Below are positions 1 to 9,475 of a DNA stretch of 64,000 nucleotides, in pieces (within the stretch, counting starts at the first letter, position 1; each line of letters begins with the position of its first letter). The notes under the pieces were generated by a model. It had not been told where the DNA came from. It was given only the letters and a program-made list of their open reading frames with translations, and made no database searches. The position numbers and the translations under genes are program-made. The DNA comes from Pseudomonas sp. Q2-TVG4-2 (GTDB lineage Bacteria > Pseudomonadota > Gammaproteobacteria > Pseudomonadales > Pseudomonadaceae): NCBI RefSeq assembly GCF_013620795.1, contig NZ_LGLW01000001.1:558001-622000 (forward strand), written 5' to 3'.

Positions 1-296
1 GGCGCCGAAACCACCAAGTGCCCGCGCACCGAGGTGCGGTCGTGGCTGATGCTGGCGTCCGCCTCATCGAAGTCTTTGAGCAACCCGCGGGCACGCTCCA
101 GGTACTGCTCGCCCAGATCGGTCAGCGCCAGTCCGCGCGTCGAGCGGTGCATCAGCTTGACGCCCAGGTGCCGTTCCAGTGCATCGAGCCGGCGGCCCAT
201 CACCACCGGGGTGACGCCTTCTTTCAGCGCAGCGGCTGCGAAGCTGCCGCTTTCGGCCACCAGCACAAAGCTGTGCAACGTTGTGTAGCGATCCAT
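1..296 (-). CDS. LysR-type transcriptional regulator, N-terminal part (cut by window edge)
   Basis: Only the first 98 or so codons are present; the gene runs off the left edge. The protein begins MDRYTTLHSFVLVAESGSF and continues with a winged helix-turn-helix typical of LysR regulators (residues about 5-65), including the RSTRGLALTDLGEQYL segment that ends the DNA-binding domain. It is divergent from gcl, with a 115-bp gap that must hold both promoters. LysR genes commonly control a divergent neighbour, so control of the glyoxylate operon is a reasonable inference. The inducer-binding domain is outside the window, so the effector cannot be guessed. Confidence 0.88.
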   Translation of the reverse strand, partial: MDRYTTLHSFVLVAESGSFAAAALKEGVTPVVMGRRLDALERHLGVKLMHRSTRGLALTDLGEQYLERARGLLKDFDEADASISHDRTSVRGHLVVSA

Positions 297-411
297 TCGA
301 TACTCCTGATATCGACAGAACTGAAGTTTCGGCCAATTCCGCCTTTCGTTCCAGCCCTGCATGCTTGGGCCACGTATAAAAACTATCGAGTTAACGTAGG
401 AGGAATGATCC

Positions 412-2193
<1,782 letters not shown>

Positions 2194-2212
2194 TTCAACC
2201 GTAACCAAACGC

Positions 2213-2283
2213 GTGGAAGACGCTTCGCGGTCTTCCACCCTACCAAGTGAACGTAGGGTGGATGTCGCGAAGCACATCCACCA
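2213..2283. repeat. REP-like inverted doublet between gcl and hyi
   Basis: Two similar hairpins lie head to head. The first has arms GTGGAAGAC (2213-2221) and GTCTTCCAC (2230-2238). The second has arms GTGGATGT (2258-2265) and ACATCCAC (2274-2281). Both carry a GTAGGGTGGA head in opposite orientations and a CGCGAAGC loop core, and the two heads (CCCTAC 2238-2243 and GTAGGG 2253-2258) can also pair. This resembles the paired repetitive extragenic palindromes of Pseudomonas. Only this pair was seen in the window, so genome-wide repetition is inferred. Confidence 0.7.
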
Positions 2284-2312
2284 ATTGTCCGTACAGACAA
2301 GGAGATTCACCC

Positions 2313-3095
2313 ATGCCCCGTTTTGCCGCCAACCTGTCCATGCTGTTCACCGAGATGGACTTCCTCGACCGCTTCGCCGCTGCTGCCGAAGCCGGCTTCA
2401 GCGGTGTCGAGTATCTGTTCCCTTACGACTATCCGGCCGAGGAAATCAAGGCACGGCTGGACGCCAACGGGCTGACTCAGGTGCTGTTCAATCTGCCAGC
2501 CGGTGACTGGGCCAACGGCGACCGCGGCATCGCCTGCGATCCAGAGCGGGTCGAGGAATTCCGCACCGGTGTCGACCAGGCTATCGCCTACGCCAAGGTG
2601 CTGGGCAACACGCAGGTGAACTGCCTCGCCGGCATCGCGCCCAAAGGCGCCGACCTCGGCAAGCTGGAGATGACCTTCGTGGAGAACTTGCGCTATGCCG
2701 CCGAGAAGCTCGAAGCCGAAGGCATCCGCCTGGTCATGGAGATGATCAACACCCGCGACATTCCCCGCTTCTTCCTCAATAACACCTCGCAGGCGCTGGA
2801 GATCCGCGCCAAGGTCGGCAGCTCCAACCTGTTCCTGCAGTACGACGTCTATCACATGCAGATAATGGAAGGAGACCTGGCGCGGACCATCGAAACCAAC
2901 CTGGCGGCGATCAACCACGTGCAGCTGGCAGACAACCCTGGTCGTAACGAACCGGGCACCGGCGAAATCAACTACCGCTTCGTATTCGAGCACCTGGACC
3001 GCATTGGTTACCAGGGCTGGGTCGGCTGCGAATACAAACCGGCCACCACCACCGAAGCCGGCCTGGGCTGGCTGAAAACGCACAACGCGATCTAA
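2313..3095 (+). CDS. hyi: Hydroxypyruvate isomerase
   Basis: TIM-barrel enzyme of the xylose-isomerase-like superfamily that interconverts hydroxypyruvate and tartronate semialdehyde. The 260 residues match Hyi (about 258). Visible hallmarks are MPRFAANLSMLFTEMDFLDR at the start, VMEMINTRDIPRFFL and QYDVYHMQIMEGDL in the barrel, and the terminal VGCEYKP segment carrying acidic metal ligands. The ATG at 2313 was chosen because an AAGGAGA site lies about 8 bases upstream; an in-frame ATG at 2247 would overlap the REP-like repeat and lacks a ribosome site. Second gene of the glyoxylate operon, followed 32 bases later by glxR. Confidence 0.95.
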   Translation: MPRFAANLSMLFTEMDFLDRFAAAAEAGFSGVEYLFPYDYPAEEIKARLDANGLTQVLFNLPAGDWANGDRGIACDPERVEEFRTGVDQAIAYAKVLGNTQVNCLAGIAPKGADLGKLEMTFVENLRYAAEKLEAEGIRLVMEMINTRDIPRFFLNNTSQALEIRAKVGSSNLFLQYDVYHMQIMEGDLARTIETNLAAINHVQLADNPGRNEPGTGEINYRFVFEHLDRIGYQGWVGCEYKPATTTEAGLGWLKTHNAI

Positions 3096-3127
3096 GCGAA
3101 CGACTGATAGATAGAAGGAGAATTCTC

Positions 3128-4018
3128 ATGGCTAAAATCGGATTCATCGGCACCGGCATCATGGGCCTGCCCATGGCTCAGAACCTGCAGAAAGCCGGTC
3201 ACGACCTCTTCCTGTCCGAGCATCACGACCCGGCTCCGGCCGCGCTGATCGAAGCAGGCGCCGTGGCCCTGGGCAACCCGAAGGAAGTCGCGCAAGAGGC
3301 TGAGTTCATCATCATCATGGTGCCCGACACCCCTCAGGTCGAAGACGTGCTGTTCCGCGAGAATGGCATCGCCGAAGGTGTCGGCCCGAACAAGGTGGTT
3401 ATCGACATGAGCTCGATCTCCCCCAGCGCCACCAAGCAGTTTGCCGAGAAGATCAACGCCAGCGGCGCGCAGTACCTCGACGCTCCGGTATCCGGCGGTG
3501 AAGTCGGCGCCAAGGCCGGCAGCCTGTCGATCATGGTCGGCGGCAGCGAAGAAAGCTTCGCCCGCGCCCTGCCGCTGTTCGAAGCCATGGGCAAGAACAT
3601 TACCCGTGTCGGCGGAAATGGTGACGGCCAGACCGCCAAGGTGGCCAACCAGATCATCGTCGCGCTGAACATCCAGGCGGTGGCCGAGGCCTTGTTGTTC
3701 GCCGCGAAGAACGGTGCCGATCCAGCCAAGGTACGTGAAGCGCTGATGGGCGGCTTCGCCGGTTCGAAGATCCTCGAAGTGCACGGTGAGCGCATGATCA
3801 AGGGCACCTTCGACCCTGGCTTTCGCATCAACCTGCACCAGAAGGACCTTAACCTGGCCTTGGCCGGCGCCCGCGAACTGGGCCTGAACCTGCCCAATAC
3901 CGCCAATGCGCAACAGGTGTTCAGCACCTGCGCATCAATCGGCGGCAGCGGCTGGGATCACTCCGCGCTGATCAAGGGCCTGGAGCACATGTCGAATTTC
4001 TCGATTCGCAAGAAGTAA
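3128..4018 (+). CDS. glxR: Tartronate semialdehyde reductase (2-hydroxy-3-oxopropionate reductase)
   Basis: Beta-hydroxyacid dehydrogenase that reduces tartronate semialdehyde to D-glycerate with NAD(P)H. The 296-residue length is typical. The N-terminal Rossmann fold shows GFIGTGIMGLPMAQNL. The substrate-binding signature is DAPVSGGEVGAKAGSL, and the catalytic lysine lies in GDGQTAKVANQIIV. The C-terminal helical domain contains HQKDLNLALAGARELGLNLP. An AGAAGGAGAA ribosome site precedes the ATG. Third step of the operon, feeding the glycerate kinase encoded 327 bases downstream. Confidence 0.96.
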   Translation: MAKIGFIGTGIMGLPMAQNLQKAGHDLFLSEHHDPAPAALIEAGAVALGNPKEVAQEAEFIIIMVPDTPQVEDVLFRENGIAEGVGPNKVVIDMSSISPSATKQFAEKINASGAQYLDAPVSGGEVGAKAGSLSIMVGGSEESFARALPLFEAMGKNITRVGGNGDGQTAKVANQIIVALNIQAVAEALLFAAKNGADPAKVREALMGGFAGSKILEVHGERMIKGTFDPGFRINLHQKDLNLALAGARELGLNLPNTANAQQVFSTCASIGGSGWDHSALIKGLEHMSNFSIRKK

Positions 4019-4344
4019 CAGCTTCGAGCCAGTTGAGCCGAGCCTGCGGTAGCCACCTTCACGGGACCAGACAGAATCGGGTGGTGGCACACCGCAACGC
4101 TTGGCGCCAACGACGCTCAGAGGGTTGAACCGCACGTGCGCAACAGCCAGGCTCGCAGCGTCTCCGCAGCCTTGGCCTGTGAACAGGGCAGCTCAACCGC
4201 CGCCTTCGGGTGGCACCCTTTCGATCCGCTCGGCAGAAGGAGTCACGGCCCGACTGCCGGGTGGGTCGATTCCAGACCTTAGCGCTTGCATTGTCGAGCC
4301 TTAAGGTCTGGAATCGGCTCCAGACCCATTATAAGGAGCAGTAC
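4019..4344 (+). promoter_or_regulatory. 326-bp leader before glycerate kinase, with alternative hairpins
   Basis: No coding potential was recognised in this gap, which is unusually long inside an otherwise tight operon. Three segments can pair with each other: TCCAGACC (4271-4278), GGTCTGGA (4305-4312) and TCCAGACC (4319-4326). Pairing 1-2 extends to a 15-bp perfect stem (4267-4281 with 4302-4316, 20-nt loop). Pairing 2-3 gives a compact 8-bp stem ending 6 bases before the AAGGAG site (4333-4338). The two are mutually exclusive, as in attenuators. A further CCAGAC copy lies near 4066 and a UUCG-capped stem near 4200-4215. No known riboswitch family was recognised. Confidence 0.5.
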
Positions 4345-5616
4345 ATGAGCCTCGATCCGCAAGCCTTGTTGCGCGAGCTGTTCTCCGCCGCTATCGATGC
4401 CGCCCATCCGCGCCAGGTGCTGGCCGACCATCTGCCCGCCGACCGCAGCGGCCGAGCCATCGTCATCGGCGCCGGCAAGGCGGCAGCGGCCATGGCTGAG
4501 GCCATCGAGGCCACCTGGGAAGGCGAACTGTCCGGTTTGGTGGTCACTCGCTACGGCCACGGCGCCGACTGCCGCAAGATCGAGGTGGTGGAAGCCGCGC
4601 ATCCAGTGCCGGACGACGCCGGTGAGCGCGTCGCCCGCCGGGTTCTGGAGATGGTCAGTAACCTCGAAGAAAGCGACCGGGTGATCTTTCTGCTCTCCGG
4701 CGGCGGCTCTTCGCTGCTGGCGCTGCCGGCCGAAGGCATCAGCCTCGCCGACAAGCAGGCTATCAACAAGGCACTGCTGCGCTCCGGCGCCCATATCGGT
4801 GAGATGAACTGCGTACGCAAGCACCTCTCGGCGATCAAGGGCGGTCGTCTGGCCAAGGCCTGCTGGCCGGCGAGCGTGTATACCTACGCGATTTCTGACG
4901 TGCCCGGCGACGAAGCGACGGTGATCGCCTCCGGCCCGACCGTGGCGGACCCAACGACCTCAGCCGAAGCGCTGGCGATCCTTGCACGCTACAACATCGA
5001 GATTCCGCAGAACGTTCGCGACTGGCTGGAAGATCCTCGCTCGGAGACCGTCAAGGCGGGCGATCCCTGCCTGTCACGAAGCCATTTTCAGCTGATCGCA
5101 AGACCCCAGCAGTCGCTCGATGCGGCGGCGGAGAAGGCCCGTGCTGCCGGCATTACGCCGTTGATCCTCGGCGACCTGGAAGGTGAAGCACGTGAGGTGG
5201 CCAAGGTCCACGGCGGCATCGCCCGCCAGGTAGTGCTGCATGGCCAGCCGATCACCCCGCCTTGCGTAATCCTTTCGGGTGGCGAAACCACGGTGACAGT
5301 GCGTGGGAATGGCCGTGGTGGTCGCAATGCCGAATTTCTTCTGAGCCTCACGGAAAACTTGCAAGGCCTGTCCAACGTCTACGCGCTGGCGGGCGACACC
5401 GATGGCATCGACGGTTCGGAAGACAACGCCGGCGCGCTGATGACCCCGGACAGCTTCGCCCGCGCCGAAGCCCTCGGCCTGAAAGCTGCCGACGAGTTGG
5501 CCAACAACAATGGCTACGGTTATTTCGAGGCGCTTGACGCCCTGTTGATGACCGGCCCGACGCGCACCAACGTCAACGACTTCCGCGCCATCCTGATCCT
5601 GCCGTCGCCCCGCTAG
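4345..5616 (+). CDS. ttuD: Glycerate kinase, MOFRL family (often annotated hydroxypyruvate reductase TtuD)
   Basis: The 423-residue protein belongs to the glycerate kinase type-2/MOFRL family. It has an N-terminal kinase domain with VIGAGKAAAAMAEAIE and FLLSGGGSSLLALP, and a C-terminal MOFRL domain with ILSGGETTVTVRGNGRGGRN. Members phosphorylate D-glycerate, usually at C2; older annotation calls them hydroxypyruvate reductases. In this operon the kinase role fits, because the product of glxR is glycerate and the next gene is pyruvate kinase. The ATG at 4345 has an AAGGAG site 6 bases upstream; an earlier in-frame ATG (4210) would run through the structured leader and lacks family similarity. 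Confidence 0.92.
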   Translation: MSLDPQALLRELFSAAIDAAHPRQVLADHLPADRSGRAIVIGAGKAAAAMAEAIEATWEGELSGLVVTRYGHGADCRKIEVVEAAHPVPDDAGERVARRVLEMVSNLEESDRVIFLLSGGGSSLLALPAEGISLADKQAINKALLRSGAHIGEMNCVRKHLSAIKGGRLAKACWPASVYTYAISDVPGDEATVIASGPTVADPTTSAEALAILARYNIEIPQNVRDWLEDPRSETVKAGDPCLSRSHFQLIARPQQSLDAAAEKARAAGITPLILGDLEGEAREVAKVHGGIARQVVLHGQPITPPCVILSGGETTVTVRGNGRGGRNAEFLLSLTENLQGLSNVYALAGDTDGIDGSEDNAGALMTPDSFARAEALGLKAADELANNNGYGYFEALDALLMTGPTRTNVNDFRAILILPSPR

Positions 5617-5628
5617 TGGCGCGGCAGC

Positions 5629-5691
5629 CGCGCGAGGCTGCTAAACGTGCCTGCCTCGCGCGCTGCTACGCGCGTCTGCTGCGCGCGTTTT
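5629..5691 (+). terminator. Nested CG-rich hairpins, possible weak terminator between glycerate kinase and pyk
   Basis: CGCGCGAGGC (5629-5638) pairs perfectly with GCCTCGCGCG (5653-5662). Immediately after, ACGCGCG (5668-5674) pairs with CGCGCGT (5682-5688) and runs into TTTTC, a short U-tract. The three CGCGCG tracts are interchangeable, so alternative pairings exist. It could reduce read-through into pyk or stabilise the upstream message. Confidence 0.45.
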
Positions 5692-5719
5692 CTAACAACA
5701 ACTGCCGATAGAGCCTGCC

Positions 5720-7135
5720 ATGACACCCGACAAGAAGGTCAAGATCCTCGCCACCCTCGGACCGGCTACTCGCAGCATCGATGATGTTCGCGAGCTGGTG
5801 GAGAATGGCGTCAACCTGTTCCGCCTCAACTTCAGCCACGGCGAGCACGCCGACCACGCCGAACGCTTCACCTGGATCCGTGAGGTCGAGCGCCAGCTCA
5901 ATCAACCGATCGGTATTCTCATGGACCTGCAGGGTCCCAAGTTGCGCGTAGGTCGTTTTGCCGAAGGCAAGGTGAATCTGGCTCGCGGCCAAACCCTGCG
6001 GCTCGACCTCGACCCGACGCCGGGCGACAGCACGCGGGTCAACCTGCCGCATCCTGAGATCATCGATGCGCTGCAGCCGGGCATGAGCCTGCTGGTGGAT
6101 GACGGGCGGCTACGCCTGACCGTCATCGCCAAGCATGCCGATGCCATCGACACGCGCGTGGTAGCCGGCGGCGAGCTGTCCGACCGTAAAGGTGTCAACG
6201 TGCCCGAAGCGGTGCTGGAGCTCAGTCCGCTGACCGACAAGGATCGCCGTGACCTGGCTTTTGGGCTCGAACTGGGCGTCGACTGGGTAGCGCTGTCGTT
6301 CGTTCAGCGACCGGAGGACATTCATGAAGCACGCGAGCTGATCGGCAACCGCGCCTTTTTGATGGCCAAGATCGAAAAGCCCTCGGCCGTGCAGCATTTG
6401 CGGGAAATCGCCCGGCTGAGCGACGCCATCATGGTGGCGCGCGGTGACCTGGGCGTCGAAGTGCCGGCCGAAAACGTGCCGCGCATCCAGAAGAATATCG
6501 TCCGCACCTGCCGCCAGCTCGGGCGTCCGGTGGTCGTGGCGACGCAGATGCTTGAATCGATGCGCTTCTCCCCTGCCCCAACACGCGCCGAGGTCACCGA
6601 CGTCGCCAACGCTGTGGCCGAAGGGGCCGATGCGGTCATGCTGTCGGCGGAAACCGCTTCGGGCGACTATCCGCTGGAAGCCGTGAGCATGATGAGCAAG
6701 ATCATCCGCCAGGTGGAGAGTGGCCCGGATTTCCAGGCTCAGCTGGATGTACACCGGCCCAACGCCGAAGCCACTCTGCCTGACGCCATCAGCTGCGCGA
6801 TCCGGCGTATCTGTGGCATTCTGCCCGTCGCGGTGCTGGTCAACTACACCGAATCTGGACGCTCCAGCCTGCGCGCCTCGCGCGAGCGACCGAGCACGCC
6901 GATTCTGAGCCTGACGCCAAACCTGGCGACAGCGCGCAAGCTGACTGTCGCCTGGGGCGTGTACTCGATGATCGATGCGCCGATGCACGACATGGAACAC
7001 GTCTGCCTGAACGCACTGGAACTAGCCCGTGCCCAGGGCATGGCCGGCACGGGCGACACCGTGCTGATCACCGCCGGCGTGCCGCTGGGGCAGCCGGGAA
7101 CGACTAACTCACTGCGGATCGAGACGCTCAACTAG
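5720..7135 (+). CDS. pyk: Pyruvate kinase
   Basis: Converts phosphoenolpyruvate and ADP to pyruvate and ATP. The 471 residues match the PykF-type length. The protein begins KVKILATLGPATRSIDDVRE and carries the active-site motif MAKIEKPSAVQHL, the metal/phosphate segment MVARGDLGVEVP and TQMLESM. The B domain spans roughly residues 70-165. A C-terminal regulatory-like domain follows. It lies 103 bases after the glycerate kinase on the same strand, so it probably completes the glyoxylate-to-pyruvate operon, with phosphoglycerate mutase/enolase supplied from elsewhere. A second pyruvate kinase gene is likely outside the window. Confidence 0.96.
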   Translation: MTPDKKVKILATLGPATRSIDDVRELVENGVNLFRLNFSHGEHADHAERFTWIREVERQLNQPIGILMDLQGPKLRVGRFAEGKVNLARGQTLRLDLDPTPGDSTRVNLPHPEIIDALQPGMSLLVDDGRLRLTVIAKHADAIDTRVVAGGELSDRKGVNVPEAVLELSPLTDKDRRDLAFGLELGVDWVALSFVQRPEDIHEARELIGNRAFLMAKIEKPSAVQHLREIARLSDAIMVARGDLGVEVPAENVPRIQKNIVRTCRQLGRPVVVATQMLESMRFSPAPTRAEVTDVANAVAEGADAVMLSAETASGDYPLEAVSMMSKIIRQVESGPDFQAQLDVHRPNAEATLPDAISCAIRRICGILPVAVLVNYTESGRSSLRASRERPSTPILSLTPNLATARKLTVAWGVYSMIDAPMHDMEHVCLNALELARAQGMAGTGDTVLITAGVPLGQPGTTNSLRIETLN

Positions 7136-7224
7136 CCGCCCGATGCCTATCCGCCTGCTCCGCACCCGTGCATGCAGGCGGGACGCTACCGGACTCAATT
7201 ACCGTTCAACCAAGACTCCCGATA

Positions 7225-8112
7225 ATGCGCCGTGCTTACCTGCCGCATGCATCGCATGCGGTACTCAACGGTGTCAGCCAGATATTCCTGCAGGCAAACC
7301 CTGTCTGCGGGGTGCTGATACTCGTGACGATCGCCCTGTACGCACCTTCGCTGCTGGCCGGTACCTTGCTTGGCCTGCTCAGCGGAACCTTTGCCGCCTG
7401 GTGCCTGGGCTATGCACGCGACGACATTGAGATCGGACTGTACGGGTACAACCCAGCGCTGCTCGGGTTGCTGACCACGCTCGTGTTGGGATCATCGGCG
7501 CTGGCGCTGCTATCGGTAACGCTGGCCGGGACGCTCTCGAGCGTGCTGCAAAGGCGTCTGTTGCGGCTCATGCGCGAGCGCGGCGGGCCGGCAGTGTTCA
7601 CCCTCGCCTTCGTGCTGTTCGGCTGGTTGGTGCTGGCCTTGGCCGGAATGCTCGATTCGGTCGCCGAAGCTCGACTGGCCGAATTCCGGGTGGATGGCTG
7701 GGGTGCCCTCGGCGCCATGGCGAGCGGCGTGGGCCAAGTGATATTTCTTGGGGAGCCCGCAGCGGGCCTATGCCTGCTGCTGGCCGTACTGGTTGCCGAC
7801 AAGCGCGCCGGACTATGGGCGCTCTGCGGATCGGCCGTTGGCGTGTATAGCGCCCTGCTGGCGGGTGCAACGGAGCAACAGGCGCTGGCGGGGCTGGCCG
7901 GTTACAACCCGGCGCTGGCGGCGCTGGCGCTGAGCCAGTTGCACCGCTCTGCGTTGATACCAACGCTGGGTATCGCGCTGGCCATCGTTTTCAAAATGGT
8001 ATTCGACCAGTTGAGCATCCCGGCGCTGACCATGCCCTTTATCCTGGCCTGCTGGGTTGTGGCCCTCGCTACCCAACGGGCTCGGCGCCAGTCCGAAACC
8101 CGGTTCGTCTGA
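7225..8112 (+). CDS. Urea transporter (UT family)
   Basis: The 295-residue, strongly hydrophobic protein has about ten membrane segments. Two related motifs, GLYGYNPALLGLLTTLVLG and AGYNPALAALALS, are the paired signatures expected from the internal duplication of bacterial urea channels. Length fits the family (about 300). The ATG at 7225 is chosen because homologous sequence begins MRRAYLPHASHAVLNGVSQI; no strong ribosome site is visible. It is 89 bases after pyk and could be co-transcribed. No urease or allantoin gene is in the window; urea and glyoxylate are joint products of ureidoglycolate cleavage, which would explain the location (inference). Confidence 0.85.
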   Translation: MRRAYLPHASHAVLNGVSQIFLQANPVCGVLILVTIALYAPSLLAGTLLGLLSGTFAAWCLGYARDDIEIGLYGYNPALLGLLTTLVLGSSALALLSVTLAGTLSSVLQRRLLRLMRERGGPAVFTLAFVLFGWLVLALAGMLDSVAEARLAEFRVDGWGALGAMASGVGQVIFLGEPAAGLCLLLAVLVADKRAGLWALCGSAVGVYSALLAGATEQQALAGLAGYNPALAALALSQLHRSALIPTLGIALAIVFKMVFDQLSIPALTMPFILACWVVALATQRARRQSETRFV

Positions 8113-8114
8113 GT

Positions 8115-8339
8115 CTAGCCCTTGGTTGCGCGCGGGTCCTGGTCGCGCGGGTAAGTCCGCTCTTCTTCGATTTGGCCGTCGAGGGTGTGAATTTTCACCG
8201 AGGCAGTACGCAGCTTCATGTAGTCACGGGTCTCGTTGATGATGTCCTCCTTGGTTGTGGCTTCGAGCAGCGCCCGCTTATCCCCCTCTTCGCGCAGTAC
8301 CCAACGATCACCGTCGTGCGTGATGTGGTAGTTCTCCAT
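8115..8339 (-). CDS. Small DUF2188-type protein
   Basis: A 74-residue soluble protein starting MENYHITHDGDRWVLREEGD, with the short beta-strand plus helix layout of the DUF2188 family (a hypothetical-protein family). It is charged, with no signal peptide or membrane segment. The start is supported by a GGAGGT site at 8346-8351 on the complementary strand. It converges on the urea transporter, with only 2 bases between the two stop codons. Function unknown; relatives often sit near stress-related small genes, as here. Confidence 0.75.
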   Translation of the reverse strand: MENYHITHDGDRWVLREEGDKRALLEATTKEDIINETRDYMKLRTASVKIHTLDGQIEEERTYPRDQDPRATKG

Positions 8340-8884
8340 GCTGCAACCTCCATTGGTCATCGATAGTTAAAGCTATAGAACGCTCGCGCGCGCTGCGGTT
8401 CGATAGCGTCTCGCGGCCTCCGCCAACACAAGCGGTACTTATAACCAGAGCGGATTTATACGACCCCGCCTATCAGGATCTAAAACCATGGTGAACGGTC
8501 TAGCATTGCTATCGTTCGGCGTCGCTGACGCCTATCTTTTCGACCAGCATCAGACCCTCGGTATGGTGGTCGCCTGCCACACGCTGTGATCCTCGGCCCT
8601 ACCGCGCTCAAGATCGGCTATGTAATGCCTCTACCGGCTCAGCGCCAGCTTAGTGTTGGCCGCATGAATCATAATGCGCGCTTAACTTGGGCGCAGAAGA
8701 TATGACGCCGTTACCGTTTCGCTGTGCTCCCATAACGCCATAATCTGATTTTAGTTACGAGAACCATTCGTCTGCCGCTTGTTCTCTGCCGGAAACTCCT
8801 GAGACGTAACCAAGCTCTTAGTCTATGAAGGCTGATGTTGTGGTTCAGCCCTATTGCGTCTCTATCCATCGAGGAGAAAAAGAC
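8340..8884. other. 545-bp interval without a confident gene
   Basis: This holds the promoter of the leftward DUF2188 gene and the leader of the rightward KGG-repeat gene. A 33-codon open frame from ATG 8488 to TGA 8589 has no ribosome site and was not accepted as a gene. Local base composition is noticeably richer in A and T than the flanking genes, especially 8440-8490 and 8640-8780, typical of a regulatory interval. No tRNA, terminator or repeat was recognised. Confidence 0.5.
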
Positions 8885-9061
8885 ATGGCAAACAAGAATC
8901 CCGGCAACTTTGCCAATGATCGCGAGAAGGCGTCTGAAGCTGGCAAGAAAGGCGGCCACAACAGCGGCGGCAACTTCGCCAATGACCGTGAAAAAGCCTC
9001 GGAAGCAGGCCGTAAAGGCGGTCAGAACAGCCACGGCGGTGGGCGTAACAGCAACAGCTGA
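8885..9061 (+). CDS. KGG-repeat general stress protein (YciG / Con-10 type)
   Basis: The 58-residue hydrophilic protein is built of two near-identical repeats, NFANDREKASEAGKKGGH and NFANDREKASEAGRKGGQ, joined by Gly/Asn/Ser-rich linkers. This is the KGG motif of YciG and fungal Con-10-like stress proteins, whose members rise in stationary phase, desiccation or osmotic stress; the molecular role is unclear. A GAGGAG site lies about 8 bases before the ATG. A strong terminator follows 13 bases after the stop, so it is probably a single-gene transcript with its promoter in the A+T-richer gap upstream. Confidence 0.88.
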   Translation: MANKNPGNFANDREKASEAGKKGGHNSGGNFANDREKASEAGRKGGQNSHGGGRNSNS

Positions 9062-9074
9062 TGAGTATCGGCAC

Positions 9075-9112
9075 AAAAAGGGCAAAGGCTAAAACCTTTG
9101 CCCTTTTTGTTT
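9075..9112 (+). terminator. Rho-independent terminator after the KGG-repeat gene
   Basis: Stem AAAAAGGGCAAAGG (9075-9088 region) pairs with CCTTTGCCCTTTTT (9095-9108), followed by GTTT. Long perfect stem with a U-tract. Confidence 0.92.
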
Positions 9113-9265
9113 AGCTCTTCTCCTTAAGCAATATGAATAAGTTCGGCAGACAGTTTTCCTGCGACAATAAACCGACACTCCCCGGTGCTCGGCGGCTTGA
9201 AACTTATTTATATAACGACAGATAAAAAACCCAGCAATACCTAACAGCCGCTGGAGACTAACAAG

Positions 9266-9445
9266 ATGAACAAAGCCGATAAGGATAAATTCTCAATCAA
9301 CCCGGGTGATGAGGCAGCTCCAGGAACACCCGGTACCGGCGAAAACATCTGCCCTGTATGCAACGGCAGCGGGCGCGGGGACACTGGGGAATGCCAAAAC
9401 TGCGGCGGCACCGGTAAGGTGATCGAAGGTATCGGCGGAGCTTGA
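9266..9445 (+). CDS. Small CxxCxGxG zinc-finger-like protein
   Basis: A 59-residue protein starting MNKADKDKFSINPGDEAAPG. Its C-terminal half contains CPVCNGSGRG and CQNCGGTGKV, two CxxCxGxG-type motifs like those of the DnaJ cysteine-rich domain, so one zinc ion is probably bound. There is no J domain, signal peptide or membrane segment. The start has GGAG at 9253-9256, with a 9-base gap. It lies 30 bases before pncB on the same strand and could be co-transcribed with it. Short proteins of this kind are common beside stress genes in Pseudomonas, but no function is established. Confidence 0.75.
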   Translation: MNKADKDKFSINPGDEAAPGTPGTGENICPVCNGSGRGDTGECQNCGGTGKVIEGIGGA

Positions 9446-9475
9446 TACCAGTCCTCCAGCCGTCAGGAGCAGCCA

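Noticed and set aside
8488-8589. 33-codon open frame in the 8.3-8.9 kb gap
   Set aside because: No ribosome site, no conserved features recognised and no partner; could be a relic but cannot be supported.
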